A stretch of 64,000 nt of DNA from Berghia stephanieae (taxonomy: Eukaryota; Mollusca; Gastropoda; Nudibranchia; Aeolidiidae), in assembly GCA_034508935.3 (NCBI GenBank), contig CM067444.1:32776591-32840590 (forward strand), written 5' to 3'. The notes under the pieces were generated by a model, which was not told where the DNA came from, ran no database searches, and saw nothing but the letters and a program-made list of their open reading frames with translations. The position numbers and the translations under genes are program-made. Positions 11,700-60,651 of this stretch are shown here, piece after piece; the first letter of the stretch is position 1, and each line of letters opens with the position of its first letter.

Positions 11700-12478
11700 A
11701 GGAAGAGCAAGAGAGACACTGATTAATAAAGGGAAAGTGTTGAATTCTAAACCTTCCAACCAGTCAACCCAACGATGTGATGAAATCAAGTAATAAAATA
11801 TATGATGCCTTGGGCTTTTTCTACTGGATTGTGAATCACCCTGTGCATGGCATTGACAGTGGAAATAGTCTGGATGAATGCTTGTGGTATTTATGTATGG
11901 AATTGTCCATGTTTTAACACGACAATAATGATACACACTTTAAAAATATATCAGAAATTTTTTACCATGTAATTCTTTTGTTTAATATCGACCCACTTTG
12001 GAAACTTTAGTTAAACTTATTATGTAACATTCTGATAGCTGAGACATTTCTTACAATTATTCAATGCTTTAGATTCGGTTTAATGTTTCGAGGTCAAATT
12101 CAAAGACTTTGATAGAATTTGAGTTGTTTCAAAATATATAAACATTACCTGCCATACATTGTTGCATCTGAAAAGAGCAAGATTCGTTTTCCAATATTAT
12201 GTGTGACATTGTTTGTATAGGGTCTCATGTACACAGATTTTCTCTTTCCTAGTATATTCCTGTTTTAAAGGTTTATGCTGCCAATTTATGATGGAAGTTT
12301 TACAGTAATCATTATTCACTGTTGTACGTTTGATAATTATGATGGTTTTGTTAATTATGATTATGGTCCTTCATTGGTGACCCGTGAAGATATGATGGTG
12401 TTGTGTTGATGATAATGATGTCGACAAAGATGATGATGATGGTGGTAAATAATGCTTATGTAATTTGGTGTCCCTCAG
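11700..12478. other. Non-coding DNA before the first recognised anoctamin exon
   Basis: AT-rich with a short GAT-rich stretch at 12404-12446. I looked for an upstream anoctamin exon or a start codon in frame with exon 1 and found none. Confidence 0.5.
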
Positions 12479-48896
<36,418 letters not shown>

Positions 48897-48948
48897 TGAA
48901 TGCACCGTTGCCAATCAGTATGAGTTCTCTTATTTTGATGTGAATACT

Positions 48949-48954
48949 AATAAA
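48949..48954 (+). promoter_or_regulatory. Possible poly(A) signal AATAAA for the anoctamin transcript
   Basis: AATAAA lies 53 bases after the stop codon, just before a foldback element begins near 48960. It is the first hexamer downstream. Many others follow in this AT-rich DNA, and the true 3' UTR may be longer. Confidence 0.3.
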
Positions 48955-48959
48955 TCTGC

Positions 48960-49375
48960 TAGAAACTGTGAGCTGTAAAATATAATGTACCAAAAAAAAT
49001 GATTATAACAGCCTAATAAAAAAAAAAAGGAACATACCAAACATGGAAATTTTCGGGCTCAAAACCCTTTTTCAGCCAGGAACAAAATGTAAAAAAAAAA
49101 AATAATAATACATCATTTTAACATCCAGCAGTGATTTAGTAGTTGGGTCTGTAAGAGCTGGCAGAAAGTATCCTGTGATAGTAGAGAAATATTTCTCTTG
49201 CTTTCTATCTGGATTTCAAGTGATGTACTCATGTTTTTTGTTGTTTTGACGTTGGCTGAAGAGAGGTTTTGAGTCCAAAATGTTCCGTGTTTGGTATTTT
49301 GTTCTTTTTCGAAGCAGTTCTATTCATGTTTGTTCATTACTTTTTACAGTCCACAGCTTCTAACAGGGGAAAGAA
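48960..49375. mobile_element. Foldback element, GCTGTGGACT family, just after the anoctamin stop
   Basis: Left end GCTAGAAACTGTGAGCTGTA, TTTTCGGGCTCAAAACCCT; right end GAGGTTTTGAGTCCAAAATG and CAGTCCACAGCTTCTAACAG, inverted matches. The middle includes a piece similar to SINE family B (CCAGCAGTGATTTAGTAGTT). Confidence 0.75.
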
Positions 49376-50156
49376 ATATTAAAATCTTATCAGTTTCCTT
49401 TTGTCTTCGCTATTCTGAGATTTATTATAAGATAACTTACTGTCATTCTAATCCATAAAGGTGTTCATTCATTCATTCATTCATACAATTGATTAATGAA
49501 TGGTAAAAAGTAGATAGTAATAGACGTTTTTTGTTTATAATTGTAGGCCGTGTTGAATACCTTATCGGTAAAACATGCTAATATTCTGTGCCTCTGTGTT
49601 TAATCTTTTATACTTTGCTGATTGATTTTGCAGAGGTATGCTGTGTAATTGTTGGAGAAATTCAACGCTTTTACTTACTTACTTCCAAACCAGTGACCAG
49701 CTGATCTCTAGTAGTCATTCGGTCATGTGCCATGGCATAAAAGTCAGATGTCTGGATACTTTTTACAAAATTAATTGGGACAGAAAACAAATATCTACAA
49801 GATTTTCTCATATTTCTGAAAATATGAATAATTAGCTCCTACATAGAATGAACTCATCCATTTGTTCCAATTTCAAACGAAATCCTTTAAGAAAATTTGT
49901 CCGGGAAATCTTCACTCATAACTATGAAACAAAGATAATGAATGTAATTTTATCACCTAAATAATATGAATGAATGTATTATACGTATATATATATTTGT
50001 TTGCTGACCTGCCTTTTATATAGATTTATATGGAAATTTTAAAAATCATATTATATTTTTAACCAAATATATCATATATACCCATATTCGAATCTCTTCC
50101 TTCCTTACTCGTTTTGTTTATGGACCCAAACTTGATGTAAATTTGTAAAATACAAA
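49376..50156. other. Downstream of anoctamin: nothing recognised
   Basis: AT-rich with an ATTC repeat at 49466-49487. It may include 3' UTR. Confidence 0.5.
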
Positions 50157-50158
50157 TA

Positions 50159-50363
50159 CAGTGGAATCTGCATAAAGTCAACACTCTTAAAAGTTAGTTC
50201 TTGCTTAAAGTAAACAAAACATCTCTTGTTGGTCCCAAATTTTCTGGGGTTTTTTGTTTTTTTTTATCTGAGTGTGTTCTGTTGATAATTGATAAAGTCA
50301 ACTTTGCTCAGAGTCCACCAATCTTTCTAGTCCGGTGGAGTTGACTCTATCAGGATTCCACTG
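50159..50363. mobile_element. Tc1/mariner (pogo-like) MITE, 205 bp, TA duplication
   Basis: Left end CAGTGGAATCTGCATAAAGT and right end GACTCTATCAGGATTCCACTG are imperfect inverted repeats, with TA on both sides (50157-50158 and 50364-50365). An internal GATAAAGTCAACTTTGCTCA repeats the end motif. No transposase. Confidence 0.85.
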
Positions 50364-50820
50364 TAGTCTTGGACCCTTTTCAAAATGGAATTGTCTGGAG
50401 GTTTTAAGACTTATTACTTGTTCTCTTTATTGCAGGTTGTTTTGTTTTTTTCCTACTTCGTTTTGAAACCTTTATTCAAAAGCTTATTTGTCAATAACAT
50501 TGAGGGTGGGGGGGTTTGGAAACGCATATTATTCTCTAGACTATACATAATAATTCAGTTTCATCATCCTCAAGTTTCCATATTTTTTTACTTTAAATAA
50601 AACGTTATTAATAAATAATAATTATTCATCCACAAGGGGAAATTCATCTTAGAGCAGACTGAACAAACCCATGCGTCAACTGCAATGCAGTGTCGCAAAG
50701 TGATCTAGAGCTAAGTGACCTGCTCATGGCCACCCAGCACGGGGGGTCCTTGAACTTGGTACCTTTTGGGTATTGGTACAGACCATAACGCTGAGCCATG
50801 CAGCCCCAGTTTAAGAACAA

Positions 50821-51080
50821 GGGTCCTGATAGCTCAGTTTGTAGAGGCTTCACATTCAAAGGGACAGGTATTTATCTCGGGTGGAGTGGAGATTTTTTTC
50901 ATTTACTGCCCTGTCCACCCAGCAGTGATTTATTGGGTAGCTGGGTCTGTTTAGATCAGATGGAAAGAACTTGCAATAGATCAGCATCATATTCAAAGGA
51001 TAGTAAAGAATTGCTGCACTCCATTCAAGGAGATAGTTTCCACAGGCCTTACACGGTTCTGAAGGACTACTTTATTAGTA
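50821..51080 (+). mobile_element. tRNA-like SINE, family B, copy
   Basis: GTCCTGATAGCTCAGTTTGT, TATTTATCTCGGGTGGAGTG, CCACCCAGCAGTGATTTATT, GGTTCTGAAGGACTACTTTA. It is colinear with the copy at 32331. Confidence 0.78.
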
Positions 51081-51952
51081 GAAGAGCTGAAATGCATGTA
51101 TTTCTCTTCATGGCTGTGGCGAGTGCATCAGTGCATCGTGTTATACATTATACTCAATTTTTCATTTTGTCTTGCCAATTAACATTTTAAATGTTGACAC
51201 TTTTGAAACATTTTACACCAATCATCAGTATCATTTACATAATTTTTTTATTTTACAACATTATTTATCCTTGTATTGAAAATTGAATAAGTTATTAAAG
51301 GTAGATACATTTAAAATGACAAGTTGGGGATCAGGCACTTGTGTACGATAAAGAGCTGAACAATAAATGTGTATGAAATAGTGCCAAAGACAAAGCAGAG
51401 AGAAAAATACAAGAAAAAAAATCTGCCTGTCTGGACTTGGAAAGAAGGCTGAATTTTTGGGATGTTTCATTTTTTCTTTTTGCTTTGTCTGGCACTGTTT
51501 CATACACACTTTTTCAGATAAATTTACTACGGTATAACTACTTTAACTTTCAAAACAAACTGCCTTGAAATTATAATATTAAGATATGTTTATTTTGTTT
51601 TGTTTGTTTTCTTTTTCTTTTTTCCTTCCCAATAACGAAAGTGTCTTTTTTTATTTCCTTAATTTATTCTCTGTTTCAAGGGTAGAAGAAAATCAGCTTC
51701 TGTGTAATACTAGTATTCACATAGACCAAGGAAACAGGTAAAATTTTAAAAGTGCGAATTCCAATTCTTTTTGTCAAGTTCCGTTCATTTTCATATGATG
51801 TTGTTGCTGTATTGGTTTTCCATTGAGATTTAAATGATTCTGGGTATATTTGCGTTTTGTTTTGTTTTTAAAAAAAAAAAATTTAGGGATTCTTTTATTA
51901 TTATGACAAATATGCTTAGAAAGAGGTAGAACAGACTATTTATACTTCATTG
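51081..51952. other. Nothing recognised
   Basis: AT-rich non-coding DNA. Confidence 0.5.
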
Positions 51953-52081
51953 CAGGTCTGATAACCCAAATTGTTATGGGCTCAATGTTGTCATGAGAAT
52001 ACTGTCAAAGCAACACCAAATATCGTCCATTGCAACAAGTTTGTTAAATCAAGCCCATAATGGGAGTCGGTTATCAGACCT
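51953..52081. mobile_element. MITE with AGGTCTGATAACC ends, single copy
   Basis: AGGTCTGATAACC at 51954 and GGTTATCAGACCT ending at 52081 are perfect 13-bp inverted repeats. The interior TTGTTATGGGCTCAATGTTG and GTTAAATCAAGCCCATAA match the tandem copies at 9884-10440. Beyond the right end, a 150-base stretch precedes AATATGTGCACGTATGTTAG, which resembles the spacer of those copies. Confidence 0.85.
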
Positions 52082-52239
52082 CAAGGGGCCAACCCCCAAT
52101 TTGCTCACTTTGGACAATATGACCGATTCCTGTTGACATAATCAGACATGTGTTTGATGGAGTATCCATGGCAACGGCATCTCACGATGCTGCTCGGAAG
52201 GGCGTGATATTTTTAAAATCAAACCTAAAAATATGTGCA

Positions 52240-55200
52240 CGTATGTTAGAACCTACCTTATGCGATTAATTCCCCATACCACACATTTCATACTATCATA
52301 GGTAGTTTGTCATGAGTAGTACTAAAGCTTTTCAATTGTGCAGTTTTTTGGGGTTTTTTCATCTTGTTTACGTACACTAAAATAATATGTTAACCAGGAT
52401 GCATTTTCGAAAAAAGAAAAAAGCTAAATTATTCTATTAAGAGGAATGAGGGAATAGATGTGGAAGGAGAGAAGACGATTTCAAATAAAAAAGATGTGAG
52501 TGAGGCATTTATTTATTTTTCTAATTTGAAAAAAAAAAAAGATAATATAGCGTAAAAAATGATTTTCTTATTATTTATGTTTGTGTGTCTTGAAATTTAA
52601 TTGTCATGAATTTCATATTTTGTTCATTATGACTCGCATTTCATTGGCTTTTTAAAAAATCATTTGTCGATTAAAAATTTTATGAATTGCTTTTTTTTTT
52701 TTTTTTTAAAACATTATTATATTATTATTATGAGTTACATGCATTGTTGAAGATAAAATTGTTTATGTTTTCAAATTATTTGCAGTTAAGTTCAACATTA
52801 TTGTTGTACAATTACAATGTAATTTGTGTGCGGGAAGTCCAAACATTCACTCAGACCAGTCAGAAACTCAATACTCCATCATATCTAGTATTATCAACTC
52901 TGTTTTTTTGTTTTTTTTCACTTTCCAACATTTTCATTGGATTTTACCCCATTTTTATTATTCTTATGTCTGGATACATGTTATTTTTATTGGCTTGTCA
53001 ATTTCTATTTCGTCTTTTCTTTTAGGTTTGTATTATTATGATCGAGTGGAAGTTGAGGGGGGAGGGGGGGGAATTGAGATTTTTCATCTATGGGGTGTGT
53101 TGAGGGGGACACGTGGTGTTAGTACTGTCATTCTTTTTCCTATGTTGTTTTCATCTTAATTGTACCGTAGTGTTCTGTGTTTATGAATGCGTGTTTGCGT
53201 TTGTTTTGAGAGTTTAATGGGGGTTTTTTTAAATGGCTTATTAAAATATTTCAGCACTTGTACAATTTTGTTTTCAGCCTTCTTCCATCGTATGATATAG
53301 AATAATGCACAATAGTATTATCATTTCATTTTTTTTGTAAAAAAAAAAAAACGGTTACTGATTGATTCTGAAAACCCTCTGAAAAATAGACCTCAAACTT
53401 ACTTGCTCAGTAATTTGTCTTTGATTGCTATATATTTGTATGTTGTTTTTTTTGTTTGGGGGGGAGGGGGGTGGCAGGGTATTTTTGCTAATGGAATTGA
53501 CATTGAATTTTGAATTTGTTATATCTAATCCATCATGCATTCTGTTTTCTCATAATATTAATTATCCATTGAAATCTTTTTTGTTAAATCATCGTATTAG
53601 GGGAATGCATTTGTGACCGATTATGTCCCTTAACTGTGTCCAACACTGTGAACACTATAATGAGAACTCATATGGAAATAATTAGTTCAAAAGGCTTGAC
53701 GATATCTACAAGTTAATAAAACTTACAAATGACAGAACTCATGGAAAACTCTAAGCAACAACCCTGAGATAGCAGTCCCATATGGATGGGGCCTTTGTGA
53801 CAAACACATTCTTTCTCGCAATAAAACTGCAGACTTATGTATTAATTTGACTGTTTTTATTACATCTTAGCGGGTGGTTGGATGGGAGCATCACCCTTGA
53901 ATCATATACCTATGATGTTCGCATGGGTGTACGATCCGATAGTGATGTCGTTTCTTCTTCTCTTTACTAGCCTATCCTGCTTCTTTGGTTTGTGATTGTA
54001 TTTTTGACAGGGGATATTTTTTTTTCTGTAAATCTTCTGCCTGTTTGTTCTTGGTTATTTATAATTTAGCTTATGATATCTTTAGGTTATGATTTTGATT
54101 TACATTTGTACTATTTTTGTTAGATTGCTTGTTTTTTTGTTTCAGCGGTCTCTCATATAACCTCAATTGTGTTGGAAGAGACCTAAAGCAACAAACAAAC
54201 AAACAAACAAACAAATTACATCTTCAAAAAACGTAACTCTCTAAATTCATTCAATTTTTTCTTCTTCTAATACTACTTTCATCTTGGCATTTTATTTCCT
54301 TTTCAATGTATATATTCAGTATTGTGAATTACTTTTGAATTAAAATTTATTGTAAATGCCGTTTGCTTTTGTCTACATTTTACGTAGATCCATGATATGT
54401 ATAAATACATTGAATAGCTGCTAATTATTGATATATATATATAGTATATTATTTGCAGTTGTCTTGAAAGAGAAAAAGTAACCGTCCAGGGTTTCATGTT
54501 ATCGTTGTCTACACAATATTTTTCTGTGTTGAATGTGTAAAATAATTAGAACAAAATGGATGCGAGTCGGGAGGGGTTTTTATTTTCTTGCTATTTTTTT
54601 TTTTTTTTTTTTTTTTCTGCGATATCAACAACTTTGGTTGTCATGGTTATGTTTGCTTGTGCTTGTCCAAAAGTCGCCCATAAGTAAAGCTGGCTGTACA
54701 GTCAGGTTTTACATAGATCTATGACCAAAATTTGATCATCATGCGAAAAAGAATTTAAATCACAATTTAGGAAAACTAGATTATAAAGTATCATAACTGC
54801 TCCCATTCAAACTTTGCTGTTTCTAGTACATGAAGGATATATGAGATATACTTAATAAGGTATATGAAAATAAGTGATTATCATGACCAAATTAATTAAT
54901 TTTATACATTTTAAAATCAACACTTGTTTCAAAGTCAGAAATGTAAACTTTTTTGCGATGTGTATTTGATCAAAATGTTTGTTTTTGACTTGTTTTGGGT
55001 TTGTGGTAAAATGGAATGGATTGTTTCTTATGTTCTTACATTGCATATTGCCTACAACGCATCACATGTGTGGGAAATAAATATCTTAAGTTCTAACTTG
55101 AAAAGAAATTGGCTCATCGTATTTTAAGTTGACAATTCCTCTTGTCAAAATGTGCGAATACAACTTAATTTGTTAAACAACAACTAAAAAATAATAATTT

Positions 55201-56158
55201 TTAAATGTTAATAAATCACGCTGAATTAGAAAAGGCTAAATTCGAATACCAGACTATGAATAATAAGGAAGTACTTAATTGAAATCTACAGTTAGCAGCT
55301 TGAAGAATTGGAGAAAAAAAAATAAAATAAATGCTCATGATTCCAACATAATTTTTTTAATGAATAATTTTAAGGGGAACGTCTTCCAGTTCCATAGATA
55401 GATATGTTTTATTTGAATACAAATTTTATATAAAAGGAATATATGATTCTATAAAATTGAATTGCATTCAATATGCATAAAAACAAATAAAGGTATATTT
55501 TTTTTCTTTTTCTTTTTCTAATCAGTGCACCAAGAAAATAAATAAAATTTGACAGACTAAAATGCTGATACTGATATCCTAAAAAATATATTCTAAGAAA
55601 CTGGACAGCTGCTCTGTTGACCTGCTGAAGGAAGGGCTACTTTCTTAAAATTGCACCACCAATACTAGGATTATTGTCATGAATAAATTTATTAATTTGC
55701 ATATATATAGATAAGTTGGGTTTTTTTCTTGCTATTTTAATAAACATAAGGGTCTGTCGCTTATTGGTTTTTATAAACTTGATGATAAAATTGATTTATC
55801 ATTATCATTCTTGTTCATGACATTGTATTATTCAAAGTGAAACTCGCTGTATCCAAATGTCACTTGTAATACTTGTAATAAAATGAAATATTTCTCTTTA
55901 TTCTCCTCTTTACCATTCACTGTATGTTTCTGCTATTTTCTTGAAATAAAGTCATCTATGGTTATTAAATCTATTGTTACTGATGTTTTTAAATAATGGT
56001 AATAATTTTTAAAAAGGATTGAATTTTCAATGTAATTGACAAAGACGGATAACCCGTTTGCTTTGTCGACAAACCACGATGAATGAGATCTAAAGACGAA
56101 TGAGAGATGTCTCTGTAAATTAAATTGAAGCGGCTATTCCCTTTTATAACTACATGTA
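52240..56158. other. Intergenic or 3' flank: nothing recognised
   Basis: AT-rich. It holds a CAAA-repeat tail (54188-54216) preceded by GAAGAGACCTAAAGC, typical of a retroposon 3' end, and poly(A)-signal-like AATAAA near 55877 and 55946. ORFs are short and lack domains. Confidence 0.5.
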
Positions 56159-56185
56159 CTAGTAAAAAGCCCGCAATTTCGCGGG
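56159..56185 (-). mobile_element. Probable Helitron 3' terminus
   Basis: On the minus strand this reads CCCGC-GAAATT-GCGGG, then CTTTTTA, then CTAG, followed by T. A GC hairpin about 7-12 bases before a CTRR end inserted before T is the classic Helitron 3' end. The element body would extend rightwards from here; its 5' TC end was not located. Confidence 0.55.
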
Positions 56186-56801
56186 GAAAAAACTATTTTC
56201 ATTCGATATTGCCAGAATCATTTTCTTGATTAGCTTGATTACGATTAGATGCACATTTTAATCGATGTGCTTGTCGTCGGTGCCATGCTTTATTCGGCAT
56301 GATTTTAGTTTATCAGTCAGTAGATATCAATATCAATAAGTCGCAAGTCTTTACCACGCTTTACTTGGGAGTGCTTTGCACTACCTTCAATACTTCACAA
56401 ATTAAAATGGCGGCCGAGAATCAAAACAATGGTCAAATTAGGACATTTTAAACTTTCACAAATCTATCAAGGTTTGTTCTAGAGTTTGTTTGTTTGTTTG
56501 TTCTAAACGCTTTTATATGATGACAAATTGAATAAATAAACGCCTGACAAAAGATCAACGGTGAAAATACAAATTGAATGAATACTGGGGATGTAGAAGC
56601 TTTCGGAATGTCTCCCCTTTACTTAACTTATGTGAGGTGAAATGAAAATCTGAAGCGGACGCGAAAAATATCATGTCCCCGAATCTGTCTACTTTTGGTT
56701 TGTTGGGCTAGAAGCTAGACAGATCCAATTGACAGTTTGCCGACAACGTTTAACTCAATATTTCCCAGGGCAATAATTATCACATCGATGGCATAAAAGC
56801 C

Positions 56802-56843
<42 letters not shown>

Positions 56844-57270
56844 CCATCACCCCATCACCTCATTATACGTACGCTCTGTTTAATATCGCCCGGGCATTAT
56901 TACGTGTGGCCACCTTCCCCAATTATTGAAGAAAAATTGAGAGAGAATAAAGGAAGGTGGTCTCAAATTGTTTCGGTTTAAAGAAAGTCCTTCTTAGAAA
57001 TATTTCGGTTCATCGTAAGAATTAGTACAAAGATAATGAAGAAACTAGTACAATTTATTAAATTCTTTGCGGTTTAAGGTATTTTTCGGTTTAGCTTCTT
57101 TCGGTTTAAAGTAATTTTACTGTATACGGATTTTACGGTGCAAGAGTCACTATTCAGTGATCCCAAAACTCCGGTTTCACCGGAAAATACTCCGGTCTGG
57201 AGCAAAAAATTCCGGGTTCCGGGCAACTCGGTCAAATTCCGGTGAGGTCAATTTGTTCCAAGGATACCCC
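56186..57270. other. Possible Helitron body and unassigned DNA
   Basis: Includes the C38 run at 56803-56840 and, at 56965-57120, five TTTCGGTT(TAAAG) motifs ending AAGTAATTTTACTGTA, which looks like the end of a pogo-type MITE whose other end I could not find. Confidence 0.35.
56803..56840 (+). repeat. Uninterrupted run of 38 C
   Basis: 38 consecutive C. The minus strand is a G run able to form G-quadruplexes; run length is unreliable in most sequencing data. Confidence 0.9.
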
Positions 57271-57274
57271 CCTC

Positions 57275-60080
57275 CCCCTCCCCTCCAAGCACCACATCAT
57301 CACTACTATAACAACCATCACTACTACTGCAACCACCACTACCATATCATCATCATTACCACTACTACTACAACCACCACCACATCATCACTACCACTAC
57401 TACAACCACTACCACGACACCATCATCACTACCAATACTACTACAACCACTACCACCACATCATCATCACTACCACTACTACAACCACCACCATATCATC
57501 ATCATTACCAATAATACTACAACCACCCATCACCACATCATCATCACTACCACTACTACTACAACCAGCACCACCACATTGTCATCACTACCTCTACTAC
57601 AACCACCACCACCACCACATCATCATCACTACCTCTACTACCACAACCACTACTACAACCACATCATCACTACCAATACTACTACACAACCACCACCACC
57701 ACATCATCATCACTACTCTACTACCACAACCACATCATCACTACCAATACTACTACAACCACCACCACCACATCATAACATACCACTACAACCACATCAT
57801 AACTACCACTACTACAACCACCACCACCACCACATCATCATCACTACCAATACTACTACAACCACCGCCGCCACCACATCAGCATCACTACCACTTACTA
57901 CTACAACAACACCACATCTTCACAATCACTACTACTAAACACCACCACCACCTCATCATCACCATACCACTACTACTACTACTACAACCACCACCACATC
58001 ATCACTACCACTACTACTACAACACACCACCACATCATCCTCACTACCACTGCTACTGCAACCACCACCACCACATCATCATCACGACCACTACTACTAC
58101 AACCACCACCACCACCACATCGTGATCACTACCACTACAACAGCCATTATCACATCATCACTACCACTACTACTACAACCACACCACCACATCATCACCA
58201 CTACCACTACAACAACAACCACTATCACATCATCATCATCACTACCACTACTACACAACCACACACCACATCATCACACTACCACTACTACAACACCACC
58301 ACACCATCATCACTACCAATACTACTACAACCACTACCACCACAACATCATCATTACCACTACTACTACAACCACCACCAATCATCATCCTACCAATAAT
58401 ACTACAACCACCACCACCACATCATCATCACTACCCTACTACTACAATCACCACCAGCACATTATCATCACTACCTCTACTACCACAACCACTACTACAA
58501 CCACATCAACACTACCATACTACTACAACCACCACCCCATCACATCATCATCACTACCTCTACTACACAACCACTACTACAACACATCATCACTACCAAT
58601 ACTACTACAACCACCACCGCCACATCATCATAACTACCACTACAACCACACAATCATCACTACACTACTACAACACCACATCATCATACCAATACTACTA
58701 TCAAACCACCACCACCACACATCATCACACTACCACTACTACTACAACCACCACCACCACATCATCACTATCACTACTACTAAAACCACCACCACACTCA
58801 TCATCACCACTACACTACTAACTACAACCACCACCACCACAATCATCTACACTACACCACTGCTACTACAACAACACCACACCACCACATCATCACTAAC
58901 ACTGCTACTACAACCACCACCACCACATCATCATCACGACCACTACTACAACAACCACCACCAATCATGATCACTACCTACTACAACAGCCACTACTCAC
59001 ATCATCATCACTACCACTACTACACAACCACCACATCATCATCACTACCACTACAACAACAACCACTATCACATCATCACTAACCACTACTACTACAACC
59101 ACCACACATCATCATCACTACCACTACACAACCACCACACCATCATCACTACCAATACTATACAACCACTACCACCACATCATCATCACTACACACTACT
59201 ACAACCACCACATCATCATCACTACCACTACAACAACACCACTATCACATCATCACTACCACTATACTAACAACCACCACATCATCATCACTACCACTAC
59301 TACAACCACCACCTACATCATCATCACTACCAATAATACTACAACCACACACCACATCATCTCACTACCACTACTACTACACAACCACCACCACCAACAT
59401 CATCAATCACTACCCCTACTACTACAATCACCACCAGCACATTATCATCACTACCTCTACTACCACAACCACTACTACAACCACATCATCACACTACCAA
59501 TACTACAAACAACCACCCACCACATCATCATCACTACCTCTACTACCACAACCACTACTACAACCACATCATCACTACACAACACTACTACAACCACCAC
59601 CGCCACACCATCATAACTACCACTACAACCACATCATCACTACCACTACTACAACCACATCATCATCACTACCAATACTACTTCAACCACCACCACCACC
59701 ACATCATCATCACTACCACTACTACTACAACCACCACCACCACATCATCACTATCACTACTACTAAAACCACCACCACCTCATCATCACCACTACCACTA
59801 CTACTACAACCACCACCACCACATCATCACTACCACTGCTACTACAACCACCACCACCACATCATCATCACGACCACTACTACTACAACCACCACCACAT
59901 CATGATCACTACCACTACAACAGCCACTATCACATCATCATCACTACCACTACTACAACCACCACATCATCATCACTACCACTACAACAACCACTATCAC
60001 ATCATCATCATCACTACCACTACTACTACAACCACCACCACATCATCATCACTACCACTACTACAACCACTACCATATCA
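57275..60080 (+). repeat. 2.8-kb irregular satellite of CAC/CAT/ACT triplets
   Basis: Units of roughly 35-45 bases such as ACCACATCATCATCACTACC plus ACTACTACAACCACCACC are repeated about 65-75 times with many one-base indels and unit-length changes. The + strand has no TAG/TGA-forming triplets in most frames, which explains the long Thr/His/Ile/Tyr-rich ORFs; I do not consider them genes. It borders the CR1 LINE directly. Confidence 0.95.
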
Positions 60081-60270
60081 TATAAAAAAACAAGATGGCC
60101 GCCATGGATGGGAGCTGTGTCTGAATGCTCTACAAACAGTTATAATAATTGATTTCTGAGACTGGATATCTGTGTTTTAGTATTGAAATTCAAGCCCATG
60201 TGTTGATCCATATCTGGGGCTATTCCATTGTGCGCTTTTGGAAGTACCATTGGTGGATAGAATCTTAGTA

Positions 60271-60589
60271 GTGAGACTTGGACTGAGTGTAAACAAGATA
60301 GATTTGAATTTTCAAAATGGCTGACTTAAACACTCAACTGTGAAAGCGTATTGTTTACAAGACTTCAAACTCATTAGTGATTTTAGGAACTGTGTGGGTT
60401 TTTGAAAGGAATTTATTTTGAGAATAGATACTGTGAGACTTGGACTGATTGTAAACAAGATAGATTTAAATTTTCAAAATGGCTGACATAAACATTGAAC
60501 TGTGAAAGCGTATAGTATACAAGACTTCAAACTCATCAGTGATTTTAGGAACTGTGTGGGTTTTTGAAAGGAATTTATTTGAGAATACT
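60271..60589 (+). repeat. Two tandem ~162-bp repeats in the LINE 5' UTR
   Basis: GTGAGACTTGGACTGA begins at 60271 and 60433. Both units contain TTCAAAATGGCTGAC, AACTGTGAAAGCGTAT and TTTAGGAACTGTGTGGGTTT. A third start (GTGAGTACATTTGGACTTG) follows at 60590. Units differ at roughly ten positions. Such 5' monomers serve as promoters in some LINEs. Confidence 0.92.
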
Positions 60590-60651
60590 GTGAGTACATT
60601 TGGACTTGTGCATCAGATTGACCAGCGGACTGCCTGTACTCCAAGTCCAAG

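Noticed and set aside
11270-11936. Overlapping ORFs with poly-Val, poly-Leu and poly-Thr
   Set aside because: Both strands of the GA and GTA microsatellites.
57157-58970. Two ORFs of 322 and 282 residues rich in Thr, His, Ile and Tyr
   Set aside because: They are the + strand reading of the CAC/CAT/ACT satellite, which lacks stop triplets by composition. There is no domain, and the frame is kept only by chance.
57275-60080. CRISPR-like array
   Set aside because: No constant repeat with unique spacers; the whole tract is triplet-based and the setting is eukaryotic.
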